This document shows, piece by piece, positions 1-12,110 of a stretch of DNA of 64,000 nucleotides. The stretch spans positions 372,001 to 436,000 of the forward strand of contig JAPEUQ010000011.1 in the NCBI GenBank assembly GCA_027946365.1, read 5' to 3'. The position numbers were made by a program, and so were the translations under genes. This stretch comes from Kalmusia sp. IMI 367209. Taxonomy: Eukaryota; Ascomycota; Dothideomycetes; Pleosporales; Didymosphaeriaceae. Below the pieces are notes generated by a model. That model was not told the origin of the DNA. It saw only the letters and a program-made list of their open reading frames with translations, and made no database searches. The first letter of the stretch is position 1. Each line of letters starts with the position of its first letter.

Positions 1-431
1 TTTGATCCCAGCGGATGTAGCCCTTACTAGACCGGCATTTGGCAGGCAAACTCTACCGACTACCCCAGCTGGTCCGGTCAACGCCCGAAGTAGTAATGAT
101 TTGTACTTGGAGCTCGATGCCTGTTCCAAACCTATGCAAGCTCTATTCGCCTTCTTTTTCACAGCCGCTGTAGACTGCTGGAAGGATCCAGACTGACGAA
201 TGGTCATCAAATGCAATTCAGAAACAGGTCTAGACTTTATCAAGAAGAAAATGCGAGCGATAGCAAACTATGCCCCAGCAGCTAGAGTATCGGCTCCCAG
301 AATACTCATTGCAATATCATCACAGCCCTGCGCAGAATAGATAGAATACTCAGATACGAGCTTCGTCCATACAACATCAAAATCATTACACTGTATAGTT
401 CCCAAGCTGGTCGGTCCCTTAATTGTTCATC
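1..431. other. Left edge, no supportable gene
   Basis: A short open frame covers roughly the first 195 bases but has no ATG and no recognisable domain. It could be the end of a gene lying outside the window. The rest is presumably the 5' flank of the P450 gene that starts at 432. Confidence 0.4.
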
Positions 432-2240
432 ATGATCTTATCGCTGCTTCCAGCCTCGGTACTGGTTTACATCCTTTGGACTGTTATTTGTCTAGAGACG
501 AACGTGCGTAAAGCTCGTGCTCTGAAAATACCTTTTGTGCGCATTCCATTCGACGTGAATAGCACTGTCTGGGTAATAGTTCAGCCATGGCTTTGGAAGA
601 TTCTGGCTGGCGTGCCTCTCCCATGGAGCTCTTACCCAGACTTCGTCCGCTTCAGCCACCGGAACTGGCACTTCTTGGAGAAAAGTAGTCCTTCTGCACG
701 CTTCGGATCCGTTTGGGCGCTCGTGTCACCTGGAGGGGTTCATCTTCACGTTTCTGATCCGGACGCTATTCAAGAAATCTTCTCAAGATGGCACGACTTT
801 GTTCGACCAATCAAGAAATACCGTAAGTGTGACTCCTGGTTGTTGACCCATCTGATTTGTGATAGAGATGCTTGCCGTTTATGGCCCGTCTGTCTTTACC
901 GTTGGGCTCGAAGACTGGCCCCGTCATCGCAAAGCCGTGGCAGCACCGTTCAACCGAGCCACTATGAATTTCGTGTGGGACGAATCTCTCCGTCAAACCC
1001 AGTACGTATATCGTCCAATTTTGGGTCCTGCTTCTAAGATTCAATGAAAACGGACTCACATCATTGAAGAGCATTGCTGCGATATTGGACCAGTAGACCC
1101 AAAGCCGTGATTCCGAGTATGCAGGAAGACTTGCGGACGCTCTCGCTCAACGTGCTCGCAGCGACAGCTTTTAGGGAGTCCTATGATTTCAAAGGCTCTA
1201 CAGAGTTGAAGGATAACAATGCGAGCGCGGAAACATATCGAGATGCCCTTTTCGTGGTACACAGGTACGCTATTCATCTCATGCTAGTGCCATACCGTTA
1301 CCTCACCGGACCTCTAATGCCTGAGCGACTGGCGAAGATTGGGCGTGCAGCCGCATCTCTCAAAGGCTTCATGCTGCAAATGATCGCCGACGAGACGACA
1401 GCACTCAGTGAAGGCAAAACAGGGTCCGGAGGTCTGATGACACCCCTCGTACGAGCTCTTGGTTCAGAATCGTCCACGCAAGTTAGTGATATGGGTAACG
1501 ATCATAAACCCAAGAGAGGGGGTCTGTCAGTAGACGAAATACTCGGTAACATTTTCGTTATCAACTTCGCGGGCCACGATACCACTGCCATCACGCTAGC
1601 ATTCGCAATCATGCTCCTTGCCGCGAATCCTGAAGTTCAGGATTGGCTCCACGAAGAGATTGTCACCATCACCCAGGGCAGACCCACTGAGGAATGGAAC
1701 TATGCCTTGTGCGAACGTTTGAAGCGTTGCCACGCCGTGTTTCTCGAGACGTTGCGACTGTACGCGCCGATCACAGGATTGCCTAAGATAACACCCAAGA
1801 CCGAGCAAACATTGCGGGTCGGCAACCAGGTGCTAGCAATTCCTCCGGGAACCGAGACCTTTCCCATGCTTTTGGGAATTCAGACCGATCTGAGGTATTG
1901 GGAAGATCCACTCGTGTGGAAGCCATCGCGCTGGATTCTGCGTCCCGAGACCGCTCCTTGGGTCATCGAAGAAGAGTTGTTTGTCCCTCAAAAGGGGACA
2001 TTCTTCCCATGGTCAGCAGGAGCACAAAATTGCCCCGGCAAGCAATTCTCCGAAGTCGAGGCAGTGGCTATGCTATCCGCTTTATTTCTCGGTCATCGCG
2101 TGAACCCGAGGACAGATGCCGGAGAGTCGGAAGAGCAAGGTAGGAAAAGGGCACAAGAATGCGTTGATGACGTCAACTACCACCTACTGCTCCAGATGAA
2201 CCAACCTGATCGAGTCAGACTTGAGTGCGTGAAGGCGTAA
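432..2240 (+). CDS. Cytochrome P450 monooxygenase
   Basis: A microsomal heme-thiolate monooxygenase; the substrate is unknown. Three exons are inferred, 432-822, 866-1001 and 1070-2240, giving 565 residues. The first ATG is at 432; the open frame upstream of it has only a TTG. The N-terminus is a hydrophobic anchor (MILSLLPASVLVYILW). The diagnostic P450 motifs are all visible: the oxygen-binding I-helix motif AGHDTT at 343-348, the K-helix ExxR at 402-405 (ETLR), and the heme loop FPWSAGAQNCPG with the axial cysteine at about 497. The length is normal for a fungal class II P450. The next gene downstream encodes a 7TM protein and the one after it a GH5 enzyme; no polyketide or peptide synthase lies in the window, so a secondary-metabolite role is not shown. 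The fungal CYP family cannot be assigned by eye. Confidence 0.93.
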
Positions 2241-2860
2241 GCGAGCTAGGCGTATAGCTTCTGATTTTCCCTAATAATTTCATAGAGAAGATGCGAGTAC
2301 TCGGTGTAGATAGTAGGCGTGCTGATTGGGGCAAACGAATTAGACTTTGTAAATCTCCGGGACTAAAATCGACAACAAATCATATAGCAGATTCTTCGGG
2401 GCATATCCAATAAGGTGCATATCCGGTTGCCTCGTTGCCTTGTCCTGTTGTGAGCTTGAGAACTACTGGCGCAATCGAATGATCTGAAGTACTCAAAATC
2501 AAATACTGTGCCTGGTTTTTCCCCTTGCCTGATGCAGGCGAGATAGTCCCTGTATTATTTTCCTGCCCTTTCAATGTACGGACCAGCGTAATATGAGAAT
2601 GCCACCATGGGGCTGGATGCGTTTGAAGTTGTTACACAGCGTATTCGCCCCCACGTAGATGTTCCAGTCTGAGTCAGACTGGGGTTGCATAACATGAAAA
2701 TGACAAGGCCAGCGAGCGACTGGCACTGGCCACATGGTATGCGAACCATACCGTACTTCGGCATCTTCCATCGTAGTGTGGAGTCAAATGTCAAGGTGCT
2801 CCCGCGAAGCCAACACTTCGCGTATTGCACCACACTTCATTTTCTTGTCTTGCGCCTAAT
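2241..2860. other. Intergenic, P450 to rhodopsin-fold gene
   Basis: About 620 bases with only short shadow frames. It presumably carries the P450 3' end and the promoter of the downstream gene. Nothing else is recognised. Confidence 0.5.
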
Positions 2861-4513
2861 ATGGGAACCAATTCGGACTACCTAGATCAAACTCCAGCGA
2901 GGCGCCCCCCACTGGGTAGAACGTCCAACCTCGTTGATCCTGAGTCTAGATCTTACCAGTTGGTTATCGTTATAGCGGTGACCATCTCCCTCGTTGTCCT
3001 ATTCGTGGCGTTGCGACTATTTACCCGCCTAAGACTTAGGCATTCCTTTGGTGCGGATGATTGTGAGCTTCATTCCTATATAACCTGATATTTTCAGGTT
3101 CGTACTTGCTAACTCTGTTCAGGGCTTTGCATCGTAGGAACAGTTAGACGACCCTTGTCTTCAATTACCAATCTAAAGGAGCTTGCAAATTTCGTGAACG
3201 TTACTAATTGTGCGAAATATTCAGATATGTGCCATATCCTACTCCGGTCTCGTCCTCTCGCGTACGTTCGAATACAGCCCCGCGCAGCTACTTGGAAGAT
3301 GCTAAAACGTTGCGTCTGCAGTCCTCGATAAACCAGGCAGTGGCATATTAGGAGTCCATCTTTGGGATGTTCCACTTTCCCACCTGATAGTCCACCAAAA
3401 GGTGTGATACACGTTCGAGAACATCCGGCGTCGGTATTAGGCCTAACCAGCAGGTAGATATCTCTTGCAGACTCTATTCTCATCCGCATCACCAACAGCA
3501 TAATTAAAGTTGCATTTTTGGTTTTCTACCTCCGGCTGTTCAGTATAATCACCCGCGTCAGAGTCATGGTTTGGGTTGGAATGGCTGTAGTGGTAGGCTT
3601 TTGCATTGGGTTCATCATCACCGATCTAGTGGCCTGTGTTCCTAGGGCAAATGAGCATGGCGGTTGGGTCGATCCCTCTATGCTAAAGAGATGCAACAGT
3701 ATCGCTCCAAACCTAGTGACTGGCGGTGCCAGTTTCAGTGTTATTACCGACTTTTACCTTCTATTTATACCACTACATATGATACCAAGTCTGGGCCTTT
3801 CTGGCAAGAAACGAATCGGAGTCATCTTCATCTTCCTTACAGGTCTATTGTCAGTATCAAGAACAGCCATGGAAGAAGCTCTTACTCACTTCTCTACGTA
3901 GGGCTTGTTGCGCCGGCTTAGTCAATCTTATCTTGCGCACCTCGAAAGGGCTTGTCGATAAGGCAGACTTCTCTTGGACAATGATTCCTGTGTACGCCAC
4001 TAGGTAAGGAACCTGCCTCTCCCTATCGCCTAGAGAAACTTCGGATCTGGATCATGGAACTTGTATATTAGGCTAACATTGAGGCACCAAAGTATTACTG
4101 AGATTAACGTCGGACTCATCTGCCACTGCATGCCCGTCATCTCCGTTCCAATCCTGGGTCGTATTACAAGTCTCGGTAATTCACTGAGTTCCTGGATCAG
4201 GGATCGAAGGGCTCGTCGCAGCAGTTCTGAGCAAGACAATTCGAATGGTATGACACACGGCGCTGTAGCACCACAGCTTCCTTCTATACCAGGGGGTACC
4301 CTCACGGGATTACGCTCATTCTTTCGAAACTTCAATCGCTCGCGTTCTGGGGTCACAAGACAAGAGAAAACCACCTCGACCACTTTCAACGATCTAAATT
4401 CGGCGGAAATCAATTACCATGATCAGTTGAAGAACATGCGACCCTCCCATACCGAGGTTAGCCATGCGAATAAGCATGACAACATGACTTTTGTGACCAC
4501 GGGTCCGCTCTGA
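2861..4513 (+). CDS. Fungal 7TM rhodopsin-fold integral membrane protein
   Basis: Matches the large family of fungal rhodopsin-domain (SAT4-like) integral membrane proteins; their biochemical role is mostly unknown. Seven exons are inferred: 2861-3062, 3123-3133, 3225-3261, 3322-3401, 3458-3849, 3902-4003 and 4093-4513. They join in frame to 414 residues. Seven membrane segments appear in order, starting at YQLVIVIAVTISLVVLF and ending at INVGLICHCMPVISVPILG. Family signatures are FGADDW at the end of helix 1, GVHLWDVP, KVAFLVFYLRLF, the extracellular ACV...GGWVDPS stretch with C-terminal Cys, and the EINVGLICHCMP helix 7. The C-terminal tail of about 110 residues is hydrophilic and Ser/Thr-rich. 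The predicted second exon is only 11 nt. Because the N-terminal half is cut by many introns, exon boundaries there are less certain than the family call. Confidence 0.82.
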
Positions 4514-4685
4514 GGGCGAATAGCTTATTTCAATTGTTCCTCACTGTCATTTACATACCTAAATACCTTGTTCGCCAAATGGTATGTTGGTGCATCAAAG
4601 CTGGGACAGTGGAGGTTTTCGAAGCATAAAGCATCATGTATCTGAGAACAGCCTTCATTCAATTTGGTTGCCTATCACAGGTTCT

Positions 4686-6053
4686 TTAACCCTTTAGCGA
4701 TGCATCGATCATGCCTTGGAGCGCACTCATCGCGCTGGCGCTCCGCCATGTGGACCAGTCGTGACTTAACAACCCCCAAGTCTCCTCATAATCTTGTGTA
4801 CCAGATCGAATGTAGTAGCTGCCAGAAAGCACCCAAATCGTCCATCCGGTCTTCCACTGCGGCATCAGCTTCTTGATGCAAGTCGCGTAAGTCTTTGTAT
4901 ATTCAGTGCCCGTCTGCGCAAAACCAAACTCGGTTAGTACCACAGGCATCCTGTTCACAGCTTTTTCTCCTGTCGCTCTGAATCCATTGTTCCACAGTCC
5001 ACTTTCCATACTCCCGCAATCTGTTGCGCTGTTCTGATAATTGTGGAGCTCGAGCACCAGCTTGTTCGCGTATTTGAAGTTCGTCAGCAGGAACTTCTTG
5101 CCACTGCCAAGATCTGCACCCGTTGCGATGGGCTCCATCTTGGTGTCGTAGTCGAGGCCAGAGAGGAATATGAGGATGTTCGGGTTTGCTTTATTTACGA
5201 TGTCGGCAGCTGGAAGGACCTGATCGTACCACACGCCCCCTTATGATGTCAGCATAGCGAACAAACTAGTTGTCAGAACCATTTGCCTTACAGTTATATG
5301 CTAGTCCAGAGCCCCCACTTCTGAGTTCGTTGCGGAGACCGATAGAGACAAGGTTCGGCCATTGCTTGCCCTAAATGCCCTTGTCAATATATTCTGTCAG
5401 TGTTCTCAGAGATAATGAACTCACATGCTCAGCCATATACTGTAAGCCACGCTTCCAGTTGTTGACGTTGAAATAGGTATCTCCGAACCAGGTATTTCCA
5501 TCACCACTGCCGCAGCACCAGGCACCCTTCGACATATGGTTGTCCAAATGGACGTAGATACCCTGCTTGTTCAATTCGGCAGCTACGGCGTCGAACACCT
5601 AAACCATTCGAATGTCAGAACTAAAAACAGTACCAAAGACAGCACACTTACCTGGAGTCTGGTAGTTGAAGCAGTGAACTGCGGATTTTTACTGAGAACC
5701 TGCTGCAGCACCTTCGGTCCATTGGTAGTACCAAGAGCCTTATTGAATGCGTTTTGAAGTGTCACATCGCCTCCATTGTCCTTGATGTTGTCGATCATCT
5801 CGATTGCAAAGGTCAATCGTACGACGTTCATTTTGATGCTCTTGATCTTGGACACGATAGACGCAATCGATTGGTACTGCAGACCTTCCGGAATCATCAC
5901 ATCGGCAGCGCCCGGCCAATTGACACCAACATAAGTAAAGTTGGCGCCGGTGGAGTCTTCGATCCATTGTTTGTTGGTAGTGAACGGTGCATTGAGGGAG
6001 AGCACTGTTGGCAGCGCAGCTACAGCACACAGAAGCGTAGAGAAGAAATGCAT
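4686..6053 (-). CDS. Secreted glycoside hydrolase family 5 (cellulase-type)
   Basis: A predicted extracellular retaining beta-glycanase. The four exons on the minus strand are 6053-5652, 5598-5425, 5370-5292 and 5239-4686, giving 402 residues. The first residues (MHFFSTLLCAVAALPTVLS) form a clear signal peptide. GH5 hallmarks are VGVNWPGA near the start, HLDNHMSKGAWCC on the barrel, the acid/base Glu in IGLRNE at about residue 207, and the nucleophile Glu in VLTEFGF at about residue 322. No carbohydrate-binding module or linker is seen. The exact subfamily and substrate (beta-1,4-glucan or another beta-glycan) cannot be set without comparison. It converges with the rhodopsin-fold gene, with 172 bases between them. 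Confidence 0.9.
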
Positions 6054-6745
6054 CTTGAACACAATGCAGGGATTTGCTTTCCGCGAATTCAGGACACGCG
6101 AAAGTATTCGTTCTTTATATATCCCACCATCCGAGTCTTGCTCAAATGCCAATATAGAGTAGATGCAAACCCGGTATCACAGCCGCAGCTACCCCATTGA
6201 CCAAGGCGCTGATTGACGGACATTTGGTCCCCATATCAGAGTCCACGCGACAATAACCATCTCCATATGACACAACGCCATCCCAATATGTATAGACGCC
6301 GCAAGTAGAACTGTTGCTTCGAGATGTCCCGATGCCCGGTTCTTATAGCGTATTCGGTGATTGGCCGACGAATTCGGCTAATATGCACATCTTCTTCGCG
6401 AATGATCTGCTATACATTGCGGGGACAGCCTTGGCCGTCTATATTGGACGGAACATTCCCATAAAAGGTTTTGCGGGGTTGGCTCTCCGAGGTAAAGATT
6501 CTCAACTAGTCCACTAGATCTTTTGTTCCACGCACATGAGGAGGTGAAAACCAAGAACCGATGCACTCTTCGCCACGATAGTACTAGCCCTAAAGACGAA
6601 CTCAGAGGAGATTTATCGAGATATAATTCGCGGCTATTTATATATTGAAAGCTGGATTGCACCACGCAAAGTACGAAAGCCGAATCGAGGACTATCTCTT
6701 GTCCTCATCGTGCCTATTCAACTCGTTTCTATTCAACTTGATACA
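6054..6745. other. Intergenic, GH5 promoter region
   Basis: About 690 bases. Weak short frames only, no recognisable coding. The part next to 6053 should hold the GH5 promoter. Confidence 0.5.
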
Positions 6746-7249
6746 TCATCGCGCCTCGACGCCCATTATCAACTCCCTGATCCTCCCCGTCGCTAACCCG
6801 TCCACAAATTCCATCGCCTTCTCTACCTTTTCCCCACCTTCATCCATCCACAACCACCACACCAAATCATTCTCCACTGCGTCTGTCACACCCACCGGCT
6901 TCATGAAATAGCTCGCCCTCACAATGCACATTTTCCTCGTCTCGTCAACGACTATATCCGTGATGTACGTATCCCAAGTATCGAGACTAGGCAACATGGC
7001 GTTCAAATGCGCCATGAAGTCTTCGAGGCTATGCACGCCTTGGAACGGGGGTTTGGTGGAGACAAGATAGTTGTGCCCGAAGAGGTGTTGGTGAGATGGA
7101 GCGCGGATTACGCGGACGCGGTTTAGATTCATACGGGTAGGTTGCGTGATGTCTTGGTCTTGGGAGCGTATGAATTCTGTGGCTGTTGCGAATAGGTTTT
7201 TGTATAGATCGCTGGCATTTTGAGGTGGTTTCGGATCGGTGGTAGCCAT
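6746..7249 (-). CDS. Small NTF2/SnoaL-like protein
   Basis: A single-exon gene of 167 residues that starts with MATTDPKPPQNASDLYK and ends at a TGA at 6746. The pattern resembles fungal SnoaL-like/NTF2-fold small proteins: an amphipathic N-terminal helix (LYKNLFATATEFIRSQD), a loop with conserved-looking HQHLFG, then alternating strands ending in WWLWMDEGGEKV and the helix EKAMEFVDGL. Such proteins are often of unknown function, or act as cyclases or isomerases. The catalytic residues cannot be judged here. It has no signal peptide and no membrane segment. It lies alone between the GH5 gene and a long gene-free stretch. The call of a real gene is good; the fold assignment is an inference. Confidence 0.72.
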   Translation of the reverse strand: MATTDPKPPQNASDLYKNLFATATEFIRSQDQDITQPTRMNLNRVRVIRAPSHQHLFGHNYLVSTKPPFQGVHSLEDFMAHLNAMLPSLDTWDTYITDIVVDETRKMCIVRASYFMKPVGVTDAVENDLVWWLWMDEGGEKVEKAMEFVDGLATGRIRELIMGVEAR

Positions 7250-8620
7250 GATCAGTTTTCCCTGCTCAAATGTTTTACTGTGATATACCCAGATTTTATA
7301 TACTGAGTATGCATAGGCATCCTCAAATTATGTGGTTGTAAGTTGTGATGCCGGGTCCCCGCGGTTGCACGCGGTGCACGTGAGTCGATCGGACTAGCGC
7401 GGTCCCGGTGTGTGCGTTTTGGAAGGGTTTGTAGCTAGTGATTACGAATATCGGCCTTGGAATTGAACCTGCGCGTTGAGTAAGACCAAAGGTGGGGCGG
7501 CTTTGCAAGCGACATATCTGATAATGTTGTGAGCAATAAGAAGAGTCAAGATGCCTTTGTCTACATGAATCAGGATGTATACCAGACGAGCCGTTCAGAG
7601 AACATGGATATCATTATGAGATTTGATTCCAGTAGATGTTTAAAGAATCGGAATGTGGCAGTAACTGTCGAAGCCGTTTATCTTGAAACGTTTTCATAGT
7701 AACGGTGAGTAAGGAATTACCTTCGCACGGGCGGGATGTTCTAGCTATTTTTGTCTACTTTTCTTGAGTATACATGCCTACCCAGACATACCTTTACGTA
7801 GTTTGATATCAGTGTCGGTCTCGGGATCAACAAAGGAGCCGATGGTGGACGCTCTACGTACGATAGCTTGCGTGCTGGTCATGTAGCGGATGTTATTAAG
7901 ATCTCGCAACCGTAGTTGATCATTCACTCGCTTGTCAGATTGTCTATGTGTTTGGACATAAGCCATACTTCATCCTAGTCGTTGCGGTATTGCTTCGTAG
8001 CTGTAGCATCAAACGTTCTCTGGTGATCTTCATTGTTTCCCATATTACATAAGAGATTAGTAATACAGGTGTCATGTGTGAACGACCTCACAGATTTTCC
8101 GCAGCTGGAAGCATCTCAATAGAAAATGGTTCCCTTGCGGACATATGTATCAAAGAAGGAACGCACACTGCTTGTTTAATATCCTTGTCGAATTTGCAAG
8201 GGTGTGGAACGACAGCGACGGTGTTTCCCGAGTGCGCAGCAACCTCATTGCAACGTGCTAAACATAGGTTTCCCAGAAATTGGAAAGCGACTCGAAGAGT
8301 AATCTAAAGACAGTCCGTGGAACCAAGTATGTCCCCCGGCTGCTCTCCTGAGACATGGCGCGATGCGACGAAAACTGGAGATGGCGTTGGGGCGCATGCA
8401 GCTAGGAGCGGCCGCGCGGTGGACCTGGCTCGTTGCCCATAGCAACGCAGCTCTCCAAACACGCCCCACGCTCCCGGAGCTCCCGCCGCAACGTTCGCTC
8501 TAGTACTACGGCTAGCATCCCAAGCATAGCTATCGCATTCTTCAAGAGATTATACCCATTTCCATCGCTTCGTTGACGACACGAAACCAATTGCGCGTTG
8601 CATTGGCTTAAAAACAGCTG
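7250..8620. other. Gene-free stretch upstream of chitin synthase
   Basis: About 1.37 kb. A minus-strand open frame at 7966-7778 (62 codons) ends just after a good donor-like GTATGT but has no convincing downstream partner exon, so it is not called. The 3' part must contain the promoter of the chitin synthase starting at 8621. Confidence 0.45.
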
Positions 8621-11600
8621 ATGGACGGATCCACAACACCGGGCGGACATGCGCCGTACGGGCGCCCGCCTGCATACGACGACGATGAGCCGTCACCGGG
8701 CCATATGCAAGGAGGGTCGACGATGCGCTTGTTGACCCACGCCGACGATACACAGAGTTATGTGTCGTGAGTATCACTTCTCCTTCTTCTCATTCCTTTC
8801 CCCATACTCATTCTTGTACTGCGCGCGCAGAAACCCCAAGAACGCAGAATCAGCTTCGCTGCTCTCCGCCATGGGTAGCACCGCCGGCACGCTGGGCCAG
8901 ACGCTCACGCGCTCCGAAGTTGGCAAGCAAGCCGCCGCAGAGGCTGGCATTGTGGACCTCTTGCGCGAGGCCGATGCAGCGCTGAGTTCGACATCAACCT
9001 CGAACCCAGCTGCGCAGATGCCCAAGAGGAAGCCGATGAAGACGCGGCTCGTGGACCGCCTTTCTCCCACCAAAGCAAAGCAGGAACCAGGCTTACCGTT
9101 GTATGAAACCCACAGGCCACCATCGCCCGTGGCGCGATCCTATCAGCCCTCGATGTCCTCCTTACCACTCTCTAGGACACCTTCAGTGCTCGACACTGCG
9201 CCGAACATGCCTCCCCCAGCGGAGGACTCCCCATCGTACATACCATACCGTCGCCCACTCTCTCCAGAGCGCGTTGTTCCCGGGCGACCGTACTCGCCTA
9301 CCCGCACATCGGCAGACTATGCGCGACCCCCAGCTTCAACAAACTCATACGAACCCGCAGACCTCAACGGTAGCCCTCGACCGGGCACGCCATCGTCAAG
9401 ATACGGCGGCGGACGACCGGGCAGTCCTAAGCGGCCGCTGCCTCCAGCACCGCTGTTCGCTGGTGGCAGGCCCATCTCCCGCGATTCGAATGCAACGCTT
9501 GACCTGAGCTCAATACCTATCGATGAAGATGATCCCTTCACTGAATATGGCGATGAGCGACCCGATTTGAACTCACGGGCTTCGTACATGACCGAGGAGA
9601 CCATCACAGATGAGTACATGGACATGGACATGGACGAGAAGGTAGACCACTACGGCCCAGCGCCTGAGTCTGCCCAGCCGAGGCGGGGGGCACGAGATGC
9701 CGTAATGACGAAGAAAGAAGTCCGACTCATCAATGGTGAGCTCATTTTAGAGTGTAAAATCCCGACCATTCTGTATAGTTTCTTGCCACGGCGCGACGAC
9801 ATAGAGTTTACGCATATGCGATACACAGCCGTGACCTGCGACCCGGATGACTTCGTTGACAGGGGCTATAAGCTGCGTCAGAACATCGGCCAAACGCGAG
9901 AGACGGAGCTCTTCATTTGTATTACCATGTACAATGAGAACGAAATCGACTTCACCCGAACTATGCATGGCGTTATGCGCAACATTAGTCACTTTTGCTC
10001 CCGTATGAAATCCCGTACTTGGGGTAAGGATGGCTGGCAGAAGATTGTTGTCTGCGTCATCTCAGACGGACGTCAAAAGGTACACCCTCGAACGTTGGAC
10101 GCGCTCGCGGCTATGGGCTGTTTCCAGAAGGGCATTGCAAAAAACCACGTCAACCAACGAGAAGTAACTGCCCACGTTTACGAGTATACCACCCAAGTAT
10201 CCTTGGACTCCGATCTCAAATTTAAGGGAGCTGAGAAAGGCATCGTACCCGTGCAAATGATCTTCTGCATGAAGGAGCGCAATCAGAAGAAGCTCAATTC
10301 GCATCGGTGGTTCTTCAACGCCTTCGGTCGAGCACTCAACCCCAATGTGTGCATTCTCCTCGATGTTGGAACTAAACCAGGACCAAAAGCACTATATCAT
10401 CTCTGGAAGACTTTTGACAACGACTCTTCTGTTGCCGGCGCTGCTGGCGAGATCAAAGCTGGCAAAGGCAAGGGTTGGCTTGGTCTCCTCAATCCTTTAG
10501 TCGCGTCGCAAAATTTCGAGTACAAGATGTCTAATATTCTTGACAAACCACTCGAATCTGTGTTCGGATACATCACCGTCCTACCAGGTGCGCTGTCAGC
10601 GTATCGATATATCGCCCTGCAGAACGACCACACTGGTCATGGTCCGTTAAGCCAATATTTCAAGGGCGAGACTTTGCATGGTCAAGATGCAGACGTCTTC
10701 ACTGCCAACATGTATCTCGCCGAAGATCGTATTCTCTGCTGGGAGCTAGTAGCAAAGCGCAGTGAGCAATGGGTTTTGAAATACGTTAAGGCTGCCACTG
10801 GCGAGACTGATGTGCCTGGTAAGTCATTTCAACGGGAAATTGAGGTTATGAGGCTAACTTTGATAGATGCTGTTCCCGAATTTATTTCACAACGCCGTCG
10901 TTGGCTCAACGGTGCCTTCTTCGCGGCCGTCTACTCACTCCTCCACTTCAAGCAGGTCTGGACTACTGACCATACTCTTTGGCGCAAGATATTGCTCCAT
11001 ATCGAGTTTGTGTATCAGTTTGTCCAGCTCATGTTCACCTTCTTCTCCCTGGCCAATTTCTACCTCACCTTCTTCTTCATCGCGGGTTCGCTCAGTGATA
11101 AGCAATACGACCCCTTCGGCCACAACATCGCCAAATATATCTTCATCTTTCTACGGTACACCTGCGTTCTATTGATCTGCATGCAGTTCATTCTCTCCAT
11201 GGGCAACCGTCCGCAGGGAGCGAAGAAGATGTTTTTGTGGAGTATGATAGCCTACTGCGTCATTATGGCTTACACTACGTTTGCCTCGATATTCATCGTC
11301 GTCAAACAGCTTCGCGATCCCAAACAGCCAAAGACGCTCGGCAATAATGTCTTCACGAACTTGATCATCTCGACGGCAACGACAGTCGGCTTATACTTCC
11401 TAATGTCCTTCATGTACCTAGACCCTTGGCACATGTTCACCTCTTCGGCTCAGTACTTCGCCCTTCTCCCAAGTTACATCTGCACACTGCAAGTGTACGC
11501 CTTTTGTAACACGCACGACATCACCTGGGGAACAAAAGGAGACAATGTCGCGAAGACTGATCTTGGAGATGCCAAAGCAAAGAAAGGCAACGTTGTCGAA

Positions 11601-12110
11601 CTCGAAATGCCCTCGGAGCAGCTCGACATCGACTCCGGCTACGATGAAGCCCTCCGTAATCTCCGCGACCGCATCGAAGTTCACAAACCCGGCATCGACG
11701 AAGCCCAGGCCCAAGAAGATTACTACCGCGCCGTGCGCACGTACATGGTCGTCGTATGGCTCATAAGCAATGCCATCCTCGCCATGGCCGTCAGCGAAGC
11801 GTACGGCGGCCAGCACATCTCCTCCAACTTCTATCTCAAGTTCATCTTGTGGGCAGTTCCGGGCCTGGCTTTCTTCCGCGCAATCGGTTCAACGTCCTTC
11901 CTCATCATCAACTCAATCCACTCCATCATGGAGACGAAGCTCAAGTGGGAGGACAAGATGGAGAACAAGACCGGTCTTGGTGGTGGACGCAAGAAGTTCG
12001 GCAAGGGCTGGGGTGGTGGCGGAAGTAGTTGGTGGAGCGGGAGCGCCATCTCGAGTAAGGTGTCTAGTTGGACGCCGAGCTCGTGGGGCGGAAGCAGCAT
12101 TGGCAAGTAG
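8621..12110 (+). CDS. Chitin synthase, division 1 (probably class I)
   Basis: A plasma-membrane enzyme that polymerises UDP-GlcNAc into cell-wall chitin. Exons 8621-8766, 8831-10818 and 10867-12110 give 1125 residues. The true start is the ATG at 8621 ([15 protein letters not shown]); the longer open frame beginning at 8760 lies partly in intron 1. The N-terminal ~280 residues are Pro/Ser-rich and disordered. The catalytic GT2 core carries the processive chitin synthase motifs EDRIL at about 680-684 and QRRRW at about 720-724, with [17 protein letters not shown] and [13 protein letters not shown] upstream. About six to seven hydrophobic segments follow QRRRW. The C-terminus is Gly/Ser/Trp-rich. 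Intron 2 (48 bp) is stop-free and in frame, so retention would insert 16 residues just before the QRRRW segment. The class assignment rests on overall sequence pattern only. Confidence 0.95.

Noticed and set aside
2..196. Open frame at the left edge
   Set aside because: It starts at a non-ATG codon, shows no domain, and its context lies outside the window.
7778..7966. 62-codon minus-strand frame ending at a GTATGT donor-like site
   Set aside because: No second exon with coding character was found downstream; it may be a relic.
8760..8830. ATG at 8760 as start of the chitin synthase (long uninterrupted frame)
   Set aside because: The upstream ATG at 8621 with a canonical intron 8767-8830 gives a typical chitin synthase N-terminus; 8760-8830 is mostly intron.
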